A stretch of 64,000 nt of DNA from Streptomyces gelaticus (GTDB lineage: Bacteria; Actinomycetota; Actinomycetes; Streptomycetales; Streptomycetaceae), in the NCBI RefSeq assembly GCF_014649535.1, contig NZ_BMTF01000017.1, positions 66,144 to 130,143 of the forward strand. The letters run 5' to 3'. This document shows, in pieces, positions 41,881 through 51,281 of the stretch; the stretch's first letter is position 1; each line of letters starts with the position of its first letter. A program made the position numbers and the translations under genes. The notes under the pieces were generated by a model. The model ran no database searches and was not told where the DNA came from. It was given only the letters and a program-made list of their open reading frames with translations.

Positions 41881-41904
41881 ACTTCGGGCGCGCGCGCCCG
41901 AAGT
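41881..41904. promoter_or_regulatory. 24-bp perfect palindrome upstream of the P-loop ATPase gene
   Basis: ACTTCGGGCGCG and its exact complement CGCGCCCGAAGT are contiguous. TAGATT at 41871-41876 resembles a -10 hexamer, putting the palindrome at or just after the transcription start, 37 bases before the start codon. It could be an operator or a leader hairpin. Confidence 0.5.
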
Positions 41905-41941
41905 TACCGGTCGGCGCTGGTCAGGGGACGAGGGACAGCAG

Positions 41942-44296
41942 ATGGACACCGAGGGCACGTACGGCTCGCGCGACACCCGCTCCGGTAGCCCGGTGCCGCG
42001 CCCGGCGGGCCCGCCACCACCCGAACTGCCGCCGAGGCCGGAATACGCCCCCGCCTCCCGCCTCGCGCTGGGGGACTGGCTGCGCACTCCGCGCGCGGCG
42101 GCCGAGCCCGGCCTGTGGCGGTTCGGCCACACACCCCGGCCCGAGTCCGACCCCGACCGGGTGCCCGACCGGGCGCTGATCGGCGGTGCGATCGTGGCGC
42201 TGCTCGCCGCCATGCTGGTGTGGTCGCTGTGGCGCAACGGATATGTGCCGCACAGCCGGATCCTCCTCGAAGTGGTCACACCGTCCGACTGGTGGGGGCT
42301 CGAACGCCCCGCGGCGGCCCTGACCGCCCTCGCCGTCTACAACAGCTTGGTCGCCGCCCTGGTGATCTGGGGCTTCGGGCGGCTGGGCAACTGGCGCGAG
42401 GTGTTCCACCGGTACGCCGTCGACCACCCCCAGCCGGGCCGGGCGCTGGCCACCGCACTGGTCGGGGCCGTCCTCGTCTGGTGTTTCGCCAATGCCGACG
42501 AGCTGCTGCCCTTCGACGACCTGGCGCTGGGCCTGACCCCGTACTCCTGGCTGTACGGCGGCACGGCCGAGGAGACCCTGGAGCGCGTGGAGACCTTCAA
42601 GACGGTCTACCACCTGGTGGGCGCCGCCGCGATCCTGCTGCCGATCGCGCGGGCCGGCGGCTGGCTCACCCTCGCCCGGGAGCTGCGCGGCCGTGCGAAG
42701 CCCGGACCGGAACACGAGAAGGCGCCCGGTGAGAACCCCGCCGACTGGCCCCAGCTGCGCGCCGCGGGCCGGCACGAGGCCGCCGACCGGCTGGTGGCGG
42801 ACGAGCGGGCCGGGCGGATGAACGACGTCGACTGCGTACGGATCCGGCGTGCCTGGCTCTCCGTGGAGGCCGACCCCGCCCGGACCGGCCCGTTCACCGA
42901 CGCCGTGCTCGGCCGGGGCGCGGGGGCCTGTCCGCACCCTTCGGGCGACCGGGACCTGCCGGCCCGGGCCGCCACCCACGACCTGCTCACCTCGCAGGTG
43001 CGGCTGGGCCGGTACACGGACTTCGAGCGCAACCCGGCGGCCCGGCGGGGCGCGGGCGCCGCCGTCGACCCGGCGTCCCTGGGCTCCTCGCTGCTGGCCG
43101 TCGGGCCCTTCGGATCGGGCAAGACCCGGCACCTGGTGCGGCCCGTCGTGGAGTCGCTCGCCCTCCAGGCCCTCGCCGGGCAGGCCGTTGTGGTGGCCGT
43201 CTGCGCGACGGGCACCCCGCTCGGGCCCGACGAGGGCTACGACGTGGTGATCAGGCCCGGCGACGCCTCCTGTGCCCACGACCTCGACCTGTACAGCGGG
43301 ACCGACGACGCCGACGAGGCCGCTGCCCTGCTCGCCGAGGCGATCGCGGGCGACCTGCCCGGCATCGACGCGCGGCGGGCCACGACCGCACTCGCCCAGC
43401 TGCTCGGCCCGTACCGGGCGGTCCACGACCGCTTCCCGTCCGTCCCGGTGCTGCGCGAACTGCTCGACGGCTCTCCCGGCGCCCTCGCCGAGCTCCGGGC
43501 CCGGCTCGACAGCGATGCGCACGGCTCCTACCTGCGCGAACTCGACACCCGGGCCCGGCAGGCGGGCACCCCCGGCGACCCGGCGGTCCTGCTCGCCGAC
43601 CGGCTCGCCGCCCTGGACCGGCCCGCCTTCGCGGGCTTCTTCGACACCAGCGGCGCGACCCGGCCGTTCTCGGTACGCACCCTCGAACACCCGCTGCGGG
43701 TCCGCATCGACCTGCCCGAACGCGCCCACCCCGAGGCCGCCCGCCTGATCGCCCGGCTGGTGCTCGCCCAGTTCACCGCCGGGGCGGCCGCCCGCACGGA
43801 CCGCTCGCTGTTCGCCTTCCTGGCCCTGGACGACGCCACGCACACCGTCACCACCGAGTCCGTACGGGCCGTGCAACGGCTGCGGAACTGCAACGCCGGA
43901 GTCCTGCTCACCCTGCGCGGGCTGGGCGACGTGCCGGAGAGCCTGCACACGGCGCTGCTCGGCTCGGTCGGCTGTCACATGACCTTCTCCGGCGTCACGA
44001 CCTGGGACGGGCGGCTCTTCGCGCAGGCCTGGGGCACCGAATGGGTGGAGACCACCGAGGTCGCCAAGCACACGGTCTTCGCCGACCAGCCGCTCACCCG
44101 GGCCGTGCACGCCCTGCGCAAGCTCGTCACCGGCAAGGCGGTGACCACCGACGCGGTGACCGTGCGCCAGGTCGAGCGGGAGCGCTGGTCGGCCTCGGAA
44201 CTGGCCCACCGGGTGCCTGCCGGACACGCGGTACTGTCCCTGACGACCGTGCGGGGGGAGCACGCGCCGCCACTGCTCGTGGATCTGAACGGCTGA
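41942..44296 (+). CDS. Membrane P-loop ATPase, coupling-protein-like
   Basis: A 784-residue protein. A Pro-rich cytosolic start is followed by four membrane helices (for example LIGGAIVALLAAMLVWSLW and ALATALVGAVLVWCFAN) within residues 75-240. A large cytosolic ATPase domain follows, with Walker A GPFGSGKTRH near residue 388 and a Walker B-like FAFLALDDATHT near residue 625. Helices first and ATPase second is the layout of FtsK/VirD4-type coupling proteins. No conjugation or secretion partners are nearby, so the role is unknown. The start is ATG 41942 after GGGACGAGGG. Confidence 0.78.
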   Translation: MDTEGTYGSRDTRSGSPVPRPAGPPPPELPPRPEYAPASRLALGDWLRTPRAAAEPGLWRFGHTPRPESDPDRVPDRALIGGAIVALLAAMLVWSLWRNGYVPHSRILLEVVTPSDWWGLERPAAALTALAVYNSLVAALVIWGFGRLGNWREVFHRYAVDHPQPGRALATALVGAVLVWCFANADELLPFDDLALGLTPYSWLYGGTAEETLERVETFKTVYHLVGAAAILLPIARAGGWLTLARELRGRAKPGPEHEKAPGENPADWPQLRAAGRHEAADRLVADERAGRMNDVDCVRIRRAWLSVEADPARTGPFTDAVLGRGAGACPHPSGDRDLPARAATHDLLTSQVRLGRYTDFERNPAARRGAGAAVDPASLGSSLLAVGPFGSGKTRHLVRPVVESLALQALAGQAVVVAVCATGTPLGPDEGYDVVIRPGDASCAHDLDLYSGTDDADEAAALLAEAIAGDLPGIDARRATTALAQLLGPYRAVHDRFPSVPVLRELLDGSPGALAELRARLDSDAHGSYLRELDTRARQAGTPGDPAVLLADRLAALDRPAFAGFFDTSGATRPFSVRTLEHPLRVRIDLPERAHPEAARLIARLVLAQFTAGAAARTDRSLFAFLALDDATHTVTTESVRAVQRLRNCNAGVLLTLRGLGDVPESLHTALLGSVGCHMTFSGVTTWDGRLFAQAWGTEWVETTEVAKHTVFADQPLTRAVHALRKLVTGKAVTTDAVTVRQVERERWSASELAHRVPAGHAVLSLTTVRGEHAPPLLVDLNG

Positions 44297-44343
44297 GCGG
44301 TGCGGGACGCGGCCCCGGTCCTTGGGCGTGGTCATGCCGGACC

Positions 44344-44358
44344 CTGCCAGCCTGGCAG
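44344..44358. promoter_or_regulatory. Inverted repeat upstream of the PucR-type regulator
   Basis: CTGCCAG-C-CTGGCAG is a perfect 7+1+7 dyad, with a third half-site TTGGCAG at 44361-44367. It lies 63 bases before the regulator start and may be an autoregulatory operator. Confidence 0.45.
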
Positions 44359-44420
44359 AATTGGCAGCAGCCGTTCATACGGGACGGCGAAAACCGACTC
44401 CCCGAGGTCCCACGGTCCCC

Positions 44421-45998
44421 ATGCCCCTCACTCTCGCCTCGCTCGTCCAGCGTTCGGCGCTCAGACTCACCGTGCGCGCGGGGGCGGACCGGCTCGACGC
44501 GCCCGTGCGCTGGGCGCACGCCAGCGAGCTGACCGACCCCGTTCCTTACATGGAGGGCGGTGAGTTCCTGCTCGTCACCGCCACCAACCTCGACGCCGAG
44601 AACCCCGAGGCGATGCGGCGGTACGTGCGCCGGCTGGCCGGGGCCGGAGTCGTCGGCCTGGGCTTCGCGGTCGGCGTCCACTACGACGAGCTGCCGAAGG
44701 CGCTGGTCGACGCGGCCGAGGAAGCGGGGCTGCCGCTCCTCGAAGTGCCTCGACGCACCCCGTTCATCGCGATCGCCAAGGCCGTGTCCTCGGCGATCGC
44801 CGAGGACCAGTACCGGGCCGTGACGGCCGGGTTCGAGGTCCAGCGGGAACTGACCAGGGCCGCACTCTCCGGCGACGGACCCGGTGAACTCCTCACCCGC
44901 CTCGCCGCCCACCTCGACGGCTGGGCCGCGCTGTACGACGCGGCCGGCCAGGTCGTCGCCGCGGCCCCCGAATGGGCCGCCCGCCGCGCCGCCCGGCTCA
45001 CCCCCGACGTGGAACGCCTGCGGGACCGCCCGGCCCCGGCCAGCATGGTCGTCGGCGGCGCCGAGGACCGGGTCGAGCTCCAGTCCCTGGGCACCGGCCG
45101 CCGGGTCAGGGGAGCGCTGGCCGTCGGCACCGGCGCGGCACTCGGCACCGCGGAGCGGTACGCCGTGCACTCCGCCGTCGCCCTGCTCACCCTGACCACC
45201 GCACGCTCCCGGTCCCTCCAGGGCGCCGAGCAGCGCCTCGGCGCGGCGGTGCTGCGCATGCTGCTCGCCGGCCAGCCGGACCACGCCAGGGCCGTCGCCG
45301 GCGACCTGTACGGGGGGCTGCTCGACGCCCCGTTCCGGCTGCTCATCGCGGAGGCGTCCGACCCCGCCACCCCCGCGCCGCTCGGCGAGGCGATGGAGGC
45401 GGCGGCCCTGAGGACCGGCGAGACCCTGCTGACCGTCCCCGAGGGCGACCGGCTCGTCGTCCTCGCCGCGGACGGCGGAGCGGCGGTCGCGGCCTGCGCG
45501 GCGTACGCGGAGGCCCAGGAGGCACGGACGCCCGCCGAAGGGGCGAGGGCGGAGGAGGGCCAGGTGGTCGTGGGTCTCTCCGCACCGGCGGGCCCGATCG
45601 CCGTCTCCGCCGCGTACAAGCAGGCCGAACAGGCCCTGTCGGTGGCGCGCCGCCGGGGCAGGGCGCTGGTCGAGCACGAGGAGCTGGCGGCCGGCTCGGT
45701 GCTCCCGCTGCTCGCGGACGACGCGGTGCGGGCCTTCGCCGACGGGATGCTCCGCGCCCTGCACGAACACGACGCCAAGGGTCGCGGCGACCTCGTGGCC
45801 TCGCTGCGGGCCTGGCTCGCCCACCACGGCCAGTGGGACGCCGCCGCGGCGGACCTGGGGGTGCACCGCCACACCCTGCGCTACCGGATGCGCCGGGTGG
45901 AGGAGATCCTGGGCCGCTCGCTGGACGATCCGGACGTCCGGATGGAGCTGTGGCTGGCGCTGAAGGCGACGAGCACCCCGTCGGCGCCGGAGGCGTAG
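44421..45998 (+). CDS. PucR family transcriptional regulator
   Basis: A 525-residue PucR/CdaR-type regulator. The N-terminal PucR domain opens PLTLASLVQRSALRLTVRAG, followed by VRWAHASELTDPVPYMEGGE. A GGDEF-like middle region leads to the C-terminal helix-turn-helix domain (AAADLGVHRHTLRYRMRRVE). Such regulators respond to purine or amine catabolites in Gram-positives. Position immediately ahead of an aldehyde dehydrogenase and near gabT suggests control of GABA or aldehyde oxidation. The start is ATG 44421; longer frames from 44334 or 44322 have poor ribosome sites. Confidence 0.9.
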   Translation: MPLTLASLVQRSALRLTVRAGADRLDAPVRWAHASELTDPVPYMEGGEFLLVTATNLDAENPEAMRRYVRRLAGAGVVGLGFAVGVHYDELPKALVDAAEEAGLPLLEVPRRTPFIAIAKAVSSAIAEDQYRAVTAGFEVQRELTRAALSGDGPGELLTRLAAHLDGWAALYDAAGQVVAAAPEWAARRAARLTPDVERLRDRPAPASMVVGGAEDRVELQSLGTGRRVRGALAVGTGAALGTAERYAVHSAVALLTLTTARSRSLQGAEQRLGAAVLRMLLAGQPDHARAVAGDLYGGLLDAPFRLLIAEASDPATPAPLGEAMEAAALRTGETLLTVPEGDRLVVLAADGGAAVAACAAYAEAQEARTPAEGARAEEGQVVVGLSAPAGPIAVSAAYKQAEQALSVARRRGRALVEHEELAAGSVLPLLADDAVRAFADGMLRALHEHDAKGRGDLVASLRAWLAHHGQWDAAAADLGVHRHTLRYRMRRVEEILGRSLDDPDVRMELWLALKATSTPSAPEA

Positions 45999-46104
45999 CC
46001 GCTGCGCCGGAGCCCGCTGTTGCGTCCGCATCCGACAAAGCGGCGTGTCCCCGGTGCGCACTTCTCCACCCCGGACAAACGCCAGGGAGGCCGCGCGGCC
46101 CTAC

Positions 46105-46129
46105 GGTGGGGGCAGGAAACCCCCACCGC
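46105..46129 (+). promoter_or_regulatory. Leader hairpin before the aldehyde dehydrogenase gene
   Basis: CGGTGGGGG (46105-46113) pairs perfectly with CCCCCACCG (46121-46129), 7-base loop CAGGAAA. It lies 20 bases before the start codon, with no T-tract; an attenuator or mRNA-stability element. Confidence 0.4.
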
Positions 46130-46149
46130 TCCGAAGGGCCGGAACCTCC

Positions 46150-47595
46150 ATGACTTCCACCCACGCCTTCTGGCTCGCCGGCCGCCAGGCCACCGGCGAG
46201 GACAGCTTCGACGTCACCAACCCCTGGGACGGCCGTCTCGTCGGCACCGTCAGCGTGCCGACCGACGCCCAGACCGAGGAGGCCGTCGCGGCCGCGCACG
46301 CCGTGCGCGAGGAGTTCGCCGCGACCCCGGCGCACGTCCGGGCCGCCGCACTCGACCACGTCGTACGGCGTCTGGTGGAGCGCACCGAGGAGATCGCCCA
46401 GCTGATCTCCGCCGAGAACGGCAAGCCCATCAAGTGGGCCCGCGGCGAGGTCGGCCGCGCCGTCTCGGTGTTCCGGTTCGCCGCGGAGGAGGCCCGCCGC
46501 TTCAACGGCGGCGACGCCCAGCGCCTGGACACCGACGCCGGTGGCACCGGCCGTCTCGGCCTGACCCGCCGCTTCCCGCGCGGTGCGGTCCTCGGCATCG
46601 CGCCGTTCAACTTCCCGCTGAACCTGAGCGCCCACAAGGTGGCCCCGGCCATCGCCGTCGGCGCCCCGATCATCCTGAAGCCCGCCCCGGCCACCCCGAT
46701 CTCCTCCCTGATCCTGGGCGAGCTGCTGGCCGAGACCGACCTGCCGGCCGGTTCCTGGTCCGTGCTGACGGTCCCCAACGACCGGATGCCCGCCCTGGTC
46801 CAGGACGAGCGCCTGCCCGTGATCTCCTTCACCGGTTCCGGCCCCGTCGGCTACTCGATCATGGAGTCGGTGCCGCGCAAGCACTGCACCCTTGAGCTCG
46901 GCGGCAACGGCGCCGCGGTCGTCCTCGGCGACTACGCCTCGGACGAGGACCTGGACTGGGCCGCGACCCGTATCGCGACCTTCTCCAACTACCAGGGCGG
47001 CCAGTCCTGCATCTCCGTGCAGCGCGTCATCGCGGACGCCTCGGTCTACGACCGGCTCGTCCCGAAGATCGTCGCCGCGGTCGAGGCCCAGGTCACCGGC
47101 GACCCGTCGGACGCCGCCACCGACGTCGGCCCGCTGGTCAGCGAGGACGCCGCCAAGCGTGTCGAGTCCTGGGTCGACGAGGCCGTGCAGGCCGGCGCCC
47201 AGCTGCTCACCGGCGGCAAGCGGGACGGTGCCACCTACGCCCCGACGGTGCTCGCGGAGCTCCCGGACAACGTCACCCTCTCCTGCGAGGAGGTCTTCGG
47301 ACCGGTGCTGTCCGTGCAGAAGGTGGACGGCGAGGCCGAGGCATTCGCGGCCGTCAACTCCTCCAAGTACGGCCTGCAGGCAGGTGTGTTCACGCACGAC
47401 CTGCAGACCGCCTTCCGCGCCCACCGCGCCCTCGAGGTCGGCGGCGTGATCATCGGTGACGTCCCCTCCTACCGCGCGGACCAGATGCCGTACGGCGGTG
47501 CCAAGCAGTCCGGCGTCGGCCGCGAGGGCGTCCGCTACGCCATGGACGACTACACCTACGAGCGCGTGCTGGTTCTCACCGGCCTCGCCCTGTAG
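46150..47595 (+). CDS. NAD(P)-dependent aldehyde dehydrogenase
   Basis: A 481-residue aldehyde dehydrogenase. It carries IAPFNFPLNLSAHKVAPAIA, the catalytic glutamate in CTLELGGNGAAVV and the cysteine in YQGGQSCISVQRV. The GQSC-I-S-VQR form differs from the QDCTAATR pair elsewhere in the window and fits the lactaldehyde/succinate-semialdehyde-like branch. Beside a PucR regulator and close to gabT it could oxidise succinate semialdehyde, but the substrate is inferred from context only. I start at ATG 46150 rather than the ORF start at 46045. Confidence 0.87.
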   Translation: MTSTHAFWLAGRQATGEDSFDVTNPWDGRLVGTVSVPTDAQTEEAVAAAHAVREEFAATPAHVRAAALDHVVRRLVERTEEIAQLISAENGKPIKWARGEVGRAVSVFRFAAEEARRFNGGDAQRLDTDAGGTGRLGLTRRFPRGAVLGIAPFNFPLNLSAHKVAPAIAVGAPIILKPAPATPISSLILGELLAETDLPAGSWSVLTVPNDRMPALVQDERLPVISFTGSGPVGYSIMESVPRKHCTLELGGNGAAVVLGDYASDEDLDWAATRIATFSNYQGGQSCISVQRVIADASVYDRLVPKIVAAVEAQVTGDPSDAATDVGPLVSEDAAKRVESWVDEAVQAGAQLLTGGKRDGATYAPTVLAELPDNVTLSCEEVFGPVLSVQKVDGEAEAFAAVNSSKYGLQAGVFTHDLQTAFRAHRALEVGGVIIGDVPSYRADQMPYGGAKQSGVGREGVRYAMDDYTYERVLVLTGLAL

Positions 47596-47669
47596 TCCGC
47601 GAACCGGATCGAACCGATCCACCGACGTCGCCTGTGTTCCGCCTGGACAGCACGACAGCAGGCGGCAGC

Positions 47670-47712
47670 GAGACGGCCTGAACCCAAACTGTGCGGGGGT
47701 TCAGGCCGTCTC
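47670..47712 (+). terminator. Terminator after aldehyde dehydrogenase
   Basis: A 16-bp perfect stem, GAGACGGCCTGAACCC (47670-47685) with GGGTTCAGGCCGTCTC (47697-47712), 11-base loop. It lies in the 308-base gap before the acyl-CoA dehydrogenase gene; the rest of that gap holds only a probable promoter region. Confidence 0.85.
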
Positions 47713-47903
47713 CGCGTTTCCGTCGTGTCCGCCACCGCAGGCGGGTCGGTCGGGTGGCCCGCGACCCGATCGGCGTCCGGGGGATGGTGGGCGTGTCAGG
47801 ATTCAGGTACATACGGACGAGTAGAGCCGGTTGGTACCGGTGGGCGCCTCCCACGCGGACCGGCCGCGTCCACCCACTCACAACGCGGCGAGGTGAGCTC
47901 CTC

Positions 47904-49850
47904 ATGTCCGCACCATCCGCCCCCAAGAACACGCCCAGGGTCACCGAGCGTGAAGCGCGCCAAGTGGCCGAGGCCGCGCGCGAACAGGACTGGCACAAGC
48001 CGAGCTTCGCCAAGGAACTCTTCCTCGGGCGCTTCCGGCTCGACCTGATCCATCCGCATCCGATGCCGCCCCCGGACGACGTCCGGCGCGGCGAGGCCTT
48101 CCTCGCCCGGCTGCGCGAGTTCTGCGAGACGAGGATCGACGGCGCCCTGATCGAGCGCGAGGCGAGAATCCCCGACGAGGTGATCAGCGGTCTCAAGGAG
48201 CTCGGCGCGCTCGGGATGAAGATCGATCCCAAGTACGGCGGCCTCGGCCTGACCCAGGTCTACTACAACAAGGCCCTCGCCCTGGTCGGCTCCGTGAGCC
48301 CGGCCATCGGCGCGCTGCTCTCCGCCCACCAGTCCATCGGTGTGCCGCAGCCGCTGAAGATCTTCGGCAGCCAGGAGCAGAAGGAGACCTTCCTGCCCCG
48401 GCTGGCCCGTACCGACATCTCGGCGTTCCTCCTCACCGAACCGGACGTCGGCTCCGACCCGGCCCGGCTCGCCACCTCGGCCGTACCGGACGGGCCCGAC
48501 TACGTCCTCGACGGGGTGAAGCTGTGGACGACCAACGGCGTCGTCGCCGATCTGCTCGTCGTGATGGCCCGGGTACCGAAGTCGGAGGGCCACAAGGGCG
48601 GTATCACCGCGTTCGTCGTCGAGGCGGACTCCCCGGGCATCACCGTCGAGAACCGCAACGCCTTCATGGGCCTGCGCGGCCTGGAGAACGGAGTCACCCG
48701 TTTCCACCGGGTCCGGGTCCCGGCCGCGAACCGCATCGGACCCGAGGGCGCCGGGCTCAAGATCGCCCTCACCACGCTCAACACGGGACGGCTCTCGCTG
48801 CCCGCCATGTGCGTCGGCGCCGGGAAATGGTGTCTGAAAATCGCCCGCGAATGGTCCGCGGTACGCGAGCAGTGGGGCAGGCCGGTCGCCCGGCACGAGG
48901 CCGTCGGCGCCAAGATCTCCTTCATCGCCGCGACCACCTTCGCGCTCGAAGCGGTGGTCGACCTCTCCTCGCAGATGGCGGACGAGAACCGCAACGACAT
49001 CCGTATCGAAGCCGCCCTCGCCAAACTGTACGGCTCCGAGATGGGCTGTCTGATGGCCGACGAACTCGTCCAGATCCGCGGCGGACGCGGCTTCGAGACC
49101 GCCGATTCCCTCGCCGCCCGCGGCGAGCGGGCCGTCCCCGCCGAACAGCTCCTGCGCGATCTGCGGATCAACCGGATCTTCGAGGGCTCGACCGAGATCA
49201 TGCATCTGCTGATCGCCCGCGAGGCCGTGGACGCCCATCTGAAGGTCGCCGGGGACATCATCGACCCCGACAAGCCCCTCTCCGCCAAGGCGAAGGCGGG
49301 CGCGAACGCGGCCGGCTTCTACGCCCGCTGGCTGCCCAGGCTCGTCACGGGACCGGGGCAACTCCCGCGCACTTACGGGGAGTTCAACCCCTCCGGCCAC
49401 CCCGACCTGTCCGCCCATCTGCGCTACGTCGAGCGCGCCTCCCGGAAGCTCGCACGCTCCACCTTCTACGCCATGTCGCGCTGGCAGGGCCGGATGGAGA
49501 CCAAGCAGGGCTTCCTCGGACGGATCGTCGACATCGGCGCGGAACTCTTCGCGATGAGCGCCGCCTGCGTACGCGCCGAACTGCTGCGCTCCTCGGGCGA
49601 CCACGGACGCGAGGCCTACCGGCTGGCCGACGTTTTCTGCCACCAGTCCCGCGTCCGGGTCGAGGAGCTCTTCACCCGGCTGTGGTCCAACACCGACGAC
49701 CTGGACCGGCGTCTGGTCGACGGCGTCCTGTCCGGTGCGTACACCTGGCTGGAGGAGGGCGTCGTCGACCCGAGCGGCGAAGGGCCCTGGATCGCCGACG
49801 CCACCCCGGGGCCGTCCGCCCGGGAGAACGTCCACCGGACCGTCCGCTGA
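47904..49850 (+). CDS. Acyl-CoA dehydrogenase
   Basis: A 648-residue flavin acyl-CoA dehydrogenase for the first step of beta-oxidation. It shows LKELGALGMKIDPKYGGLGL, AFLLTEPDVGSDPARL, YVLDGVKLWTTNG and the catalytic-base region INRIFEGSTEIMHLLIAREA. A C-terminal extension of about 170 residues beyond the usual 380-400-residue core is shared with long FadE-like actinobacterial enzymes. ATG at 47904 follows GAGGTGAG. It is isolated between two gaps, with no partner ETF or thiolase genes nearby. Confidence 0.9.
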   Translation: MSAPSAPKNTPRVTEREARQVAEAAREQDWHKPSFAKELFLGRFRLDLIHPHPMPPPDDVRRGEAFLARLREFCETRIDGALIEREARIPDEVISGLKELGALGMKIDPKYGGLGLTQVYYNKALALVGSVSPAIGALLSAHQSIGVPQPLKIFGSQEQKETFLPRLARTDISAFLLTEPDVGSDPARLATSAVPDGPDYVLDGVKLWTTNGVVADLLVVMARVPKSEGHKGGITAFVVEADSPGITVENRNAFMGLRGLENGVTRFHRVRVPAANRIGPEGAGLKIALTTLNTGRLSLPAMCVGAGKWCLKIAREWSAVREQWGRPVARHEAVGAKISFIAATTFALEAVVDLSSQMADENRNDIRIEAALAKLYGSEMGCLMADELVQIRGGRGFETADSLAARGERAVPAEQLLRDLRINRIFEGSTEIMHLLIAREAVDAHLKVAGDIIDPDKPLSAKAKAGANAAGFYARWLPRLVTGPGQLPRTYGEFNPSGHPDLSAHLRYVERASRKLARSTFYAMSRWQGRMETKQGFLGRIVDIGAELFAMSAACVRAELLRSSGDHGREAYRLADVFCHQSRVRVEELFTRLWSNTDDLDRRLVDGVLSGAYTWLEEGVVDPSGEGPWIADATPGPSARENVHRTVR

Positions 49851-50018
49851 ACCACCGGCCGGGCCGGGCATCACGTTCGACGGCCCCTGCGTACGGAAGA
49901 CGTACCCGGGATTCCACGAGGCCCGGGGTGCGTCCGGCGGATCACGGCCGGGGCCGCGGCGCCCCGCCCGCCCCGTGCACGGGACGCACTGTCCACGCCC
50001 ACAGGCGGAGCGGCAACA

Positions 50019-51281
50019 ATGGGGGGCATGAGCGACAGCCCTGCCCCCCTCGCCGACCCGCACCTCGTCTTCGACGCAGCCGAAGGCCGCCGGGATCTCG
50101 TCATCCTCGGCTCCACCGGCTCCATCGGCACCCAGGCCATCGACCTGGTGCTGCGCAACCCCGACCGCTTCCGCGTCACCGCGCTCTCCGCCGCCGGTGG
50201 ACGGGTCGCCCTCCTCGCCGAGCAGGCGCGGCGGCTGCGGGTGCGCACCGTGGCCGTCGCCGCACCGGACGCCGTACCGGCCCTGCGTGAGGCGCTGCAC
50301 GAGCAGTACGGGACGGGTGAGCCGCTCCCCGAGATCCTGGCGGGGCCCGACGCCGCCGCACAGCTGGCGGCGAGCGACTGCCACACCGTGCTCAACGGAA
50401 TCACCGGCTCGATCGGACTCGCCCCGACGCTCGCCGCACTGGAGGCGGGCCGCACGCTCGCGCTGGCCAACAAGGAGTCGCTGATCGTCGGCGGCCCGCT
50501 GGTCAAGGCGCTGGCGAAGCCCGGCCAGATCATCCCGGTCGACTCCGAGCACGCCGCGCTCTTCCAGGCGCTGGGCGCCGGTACCCGCGCCGACGTACGC
50601 AAGCTCGTGGTCACCGCCTCCGGCGGCCCCTTCCGGGGACGGACGAAGAGCGAGCTGGCGGACGTCACACGCGAGCAGGCCCTCGCCCACCCGACCTGGG
50701 CCATGGGACCGGTCATCACGATCAACTCCGCCACCCTGGTCAACAAGGGGCTGGAGGTCATCGAGGCCCATCTCCTCTACGACATCCCGTTCGACCGGAT
50801 CGAGGTCGTCGTCCACCCCCAGTCGTACGTTCACTCCATGGTGGAGTTCACCGACGGCTCCACCCTTGCCCAGGCCACGCCCCCGGACATGAGGGGCCCG
50901 ATCGCCATCGGCCTGGGCTGGCCCGCCCGTGTCCCGGACGCCGCCCCCGCCTTCGACTGGTCCAAGGCGTCCAGCTGGGAGTTCTTCCCCCTCGACAACG
51001 AGGCCTTCCCGTCCGTCGGGCTGGCCAGGCACGTCGGCACGCTCGGGGCCACCGCACCGGCCGTCTTCAACGCCGCCAACGAGGAATGCGTCGACGCATT
51101 CCTCGCCGGACGGCTGCCGTTCAACGGAATCATGGATACGGTCACCGCGGTGGTGACAGAACACGGCACCCCCGCCACGGGAACTTCGCTCACGGTCGCA
51201 GACGTCCTGGAAGCGGAGACCTGGGCACGCGCCCGGGCCCGTGAACTCTCGGCGAAAGCGACAGCGGAGGCGCGCGCATGA
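50019..51281 (+). CDS. dxr: 1-deoxy-D-xylulose-5-phosphate reductoisomerase
   Basis: A 420-residue DXR (IspC), which converts DXP to MEP with NADPH in the non-mevalonate isoprenoid pathway. The NADPH-binding LVILGSTGSIGTQAIDLV, the LANKESLIVGG and VDSEHAALFQ motifs, the substrate loop TASGGPFRG and the MGPVITINSATLVNKGLE segment are all present. ATG at 50019 has GGAG eight bases upstream; ATG 50028 is the alternative. Its stop overlaps the rseP-type gene (ATGA), so the pair is coupled. Confidence 0.95.
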   Translation: MGGMSDSPAPLADPHLVFDAAEGRRDLVILGSTGSIGTQAIDLVLRNPDRFRVTALSAAGGRVALLAEQARRLRVRTVAVAAPDAVPALREALHEQYGTGEPLPEILAGPDAAAQLAASDCHTVLNGITGSIGLAPTLAALEAGRTLALANKESLIVGGPLVKALAKPGQIIPVDSEHAALFQALGAGTRADVRKLVVTASGGPFRGRTKSELADVTREQALAHPTWAMGPVITINSATLVNKGLEVIEAHLLYDIPFDRIEVVVHPQSYVHSMVEFTDGSTLAQATPPDMRGPIAIGLGWPARVPDAAPAFDWSKASSWEFFPLDNEAFPSVGLARHVGTLGATAPAVFNAANEECVDAFLAGRLPFNGIMDTVTAVVTEHGTPATGTSLTVADVLEAETWARARARELSAKATAEARA

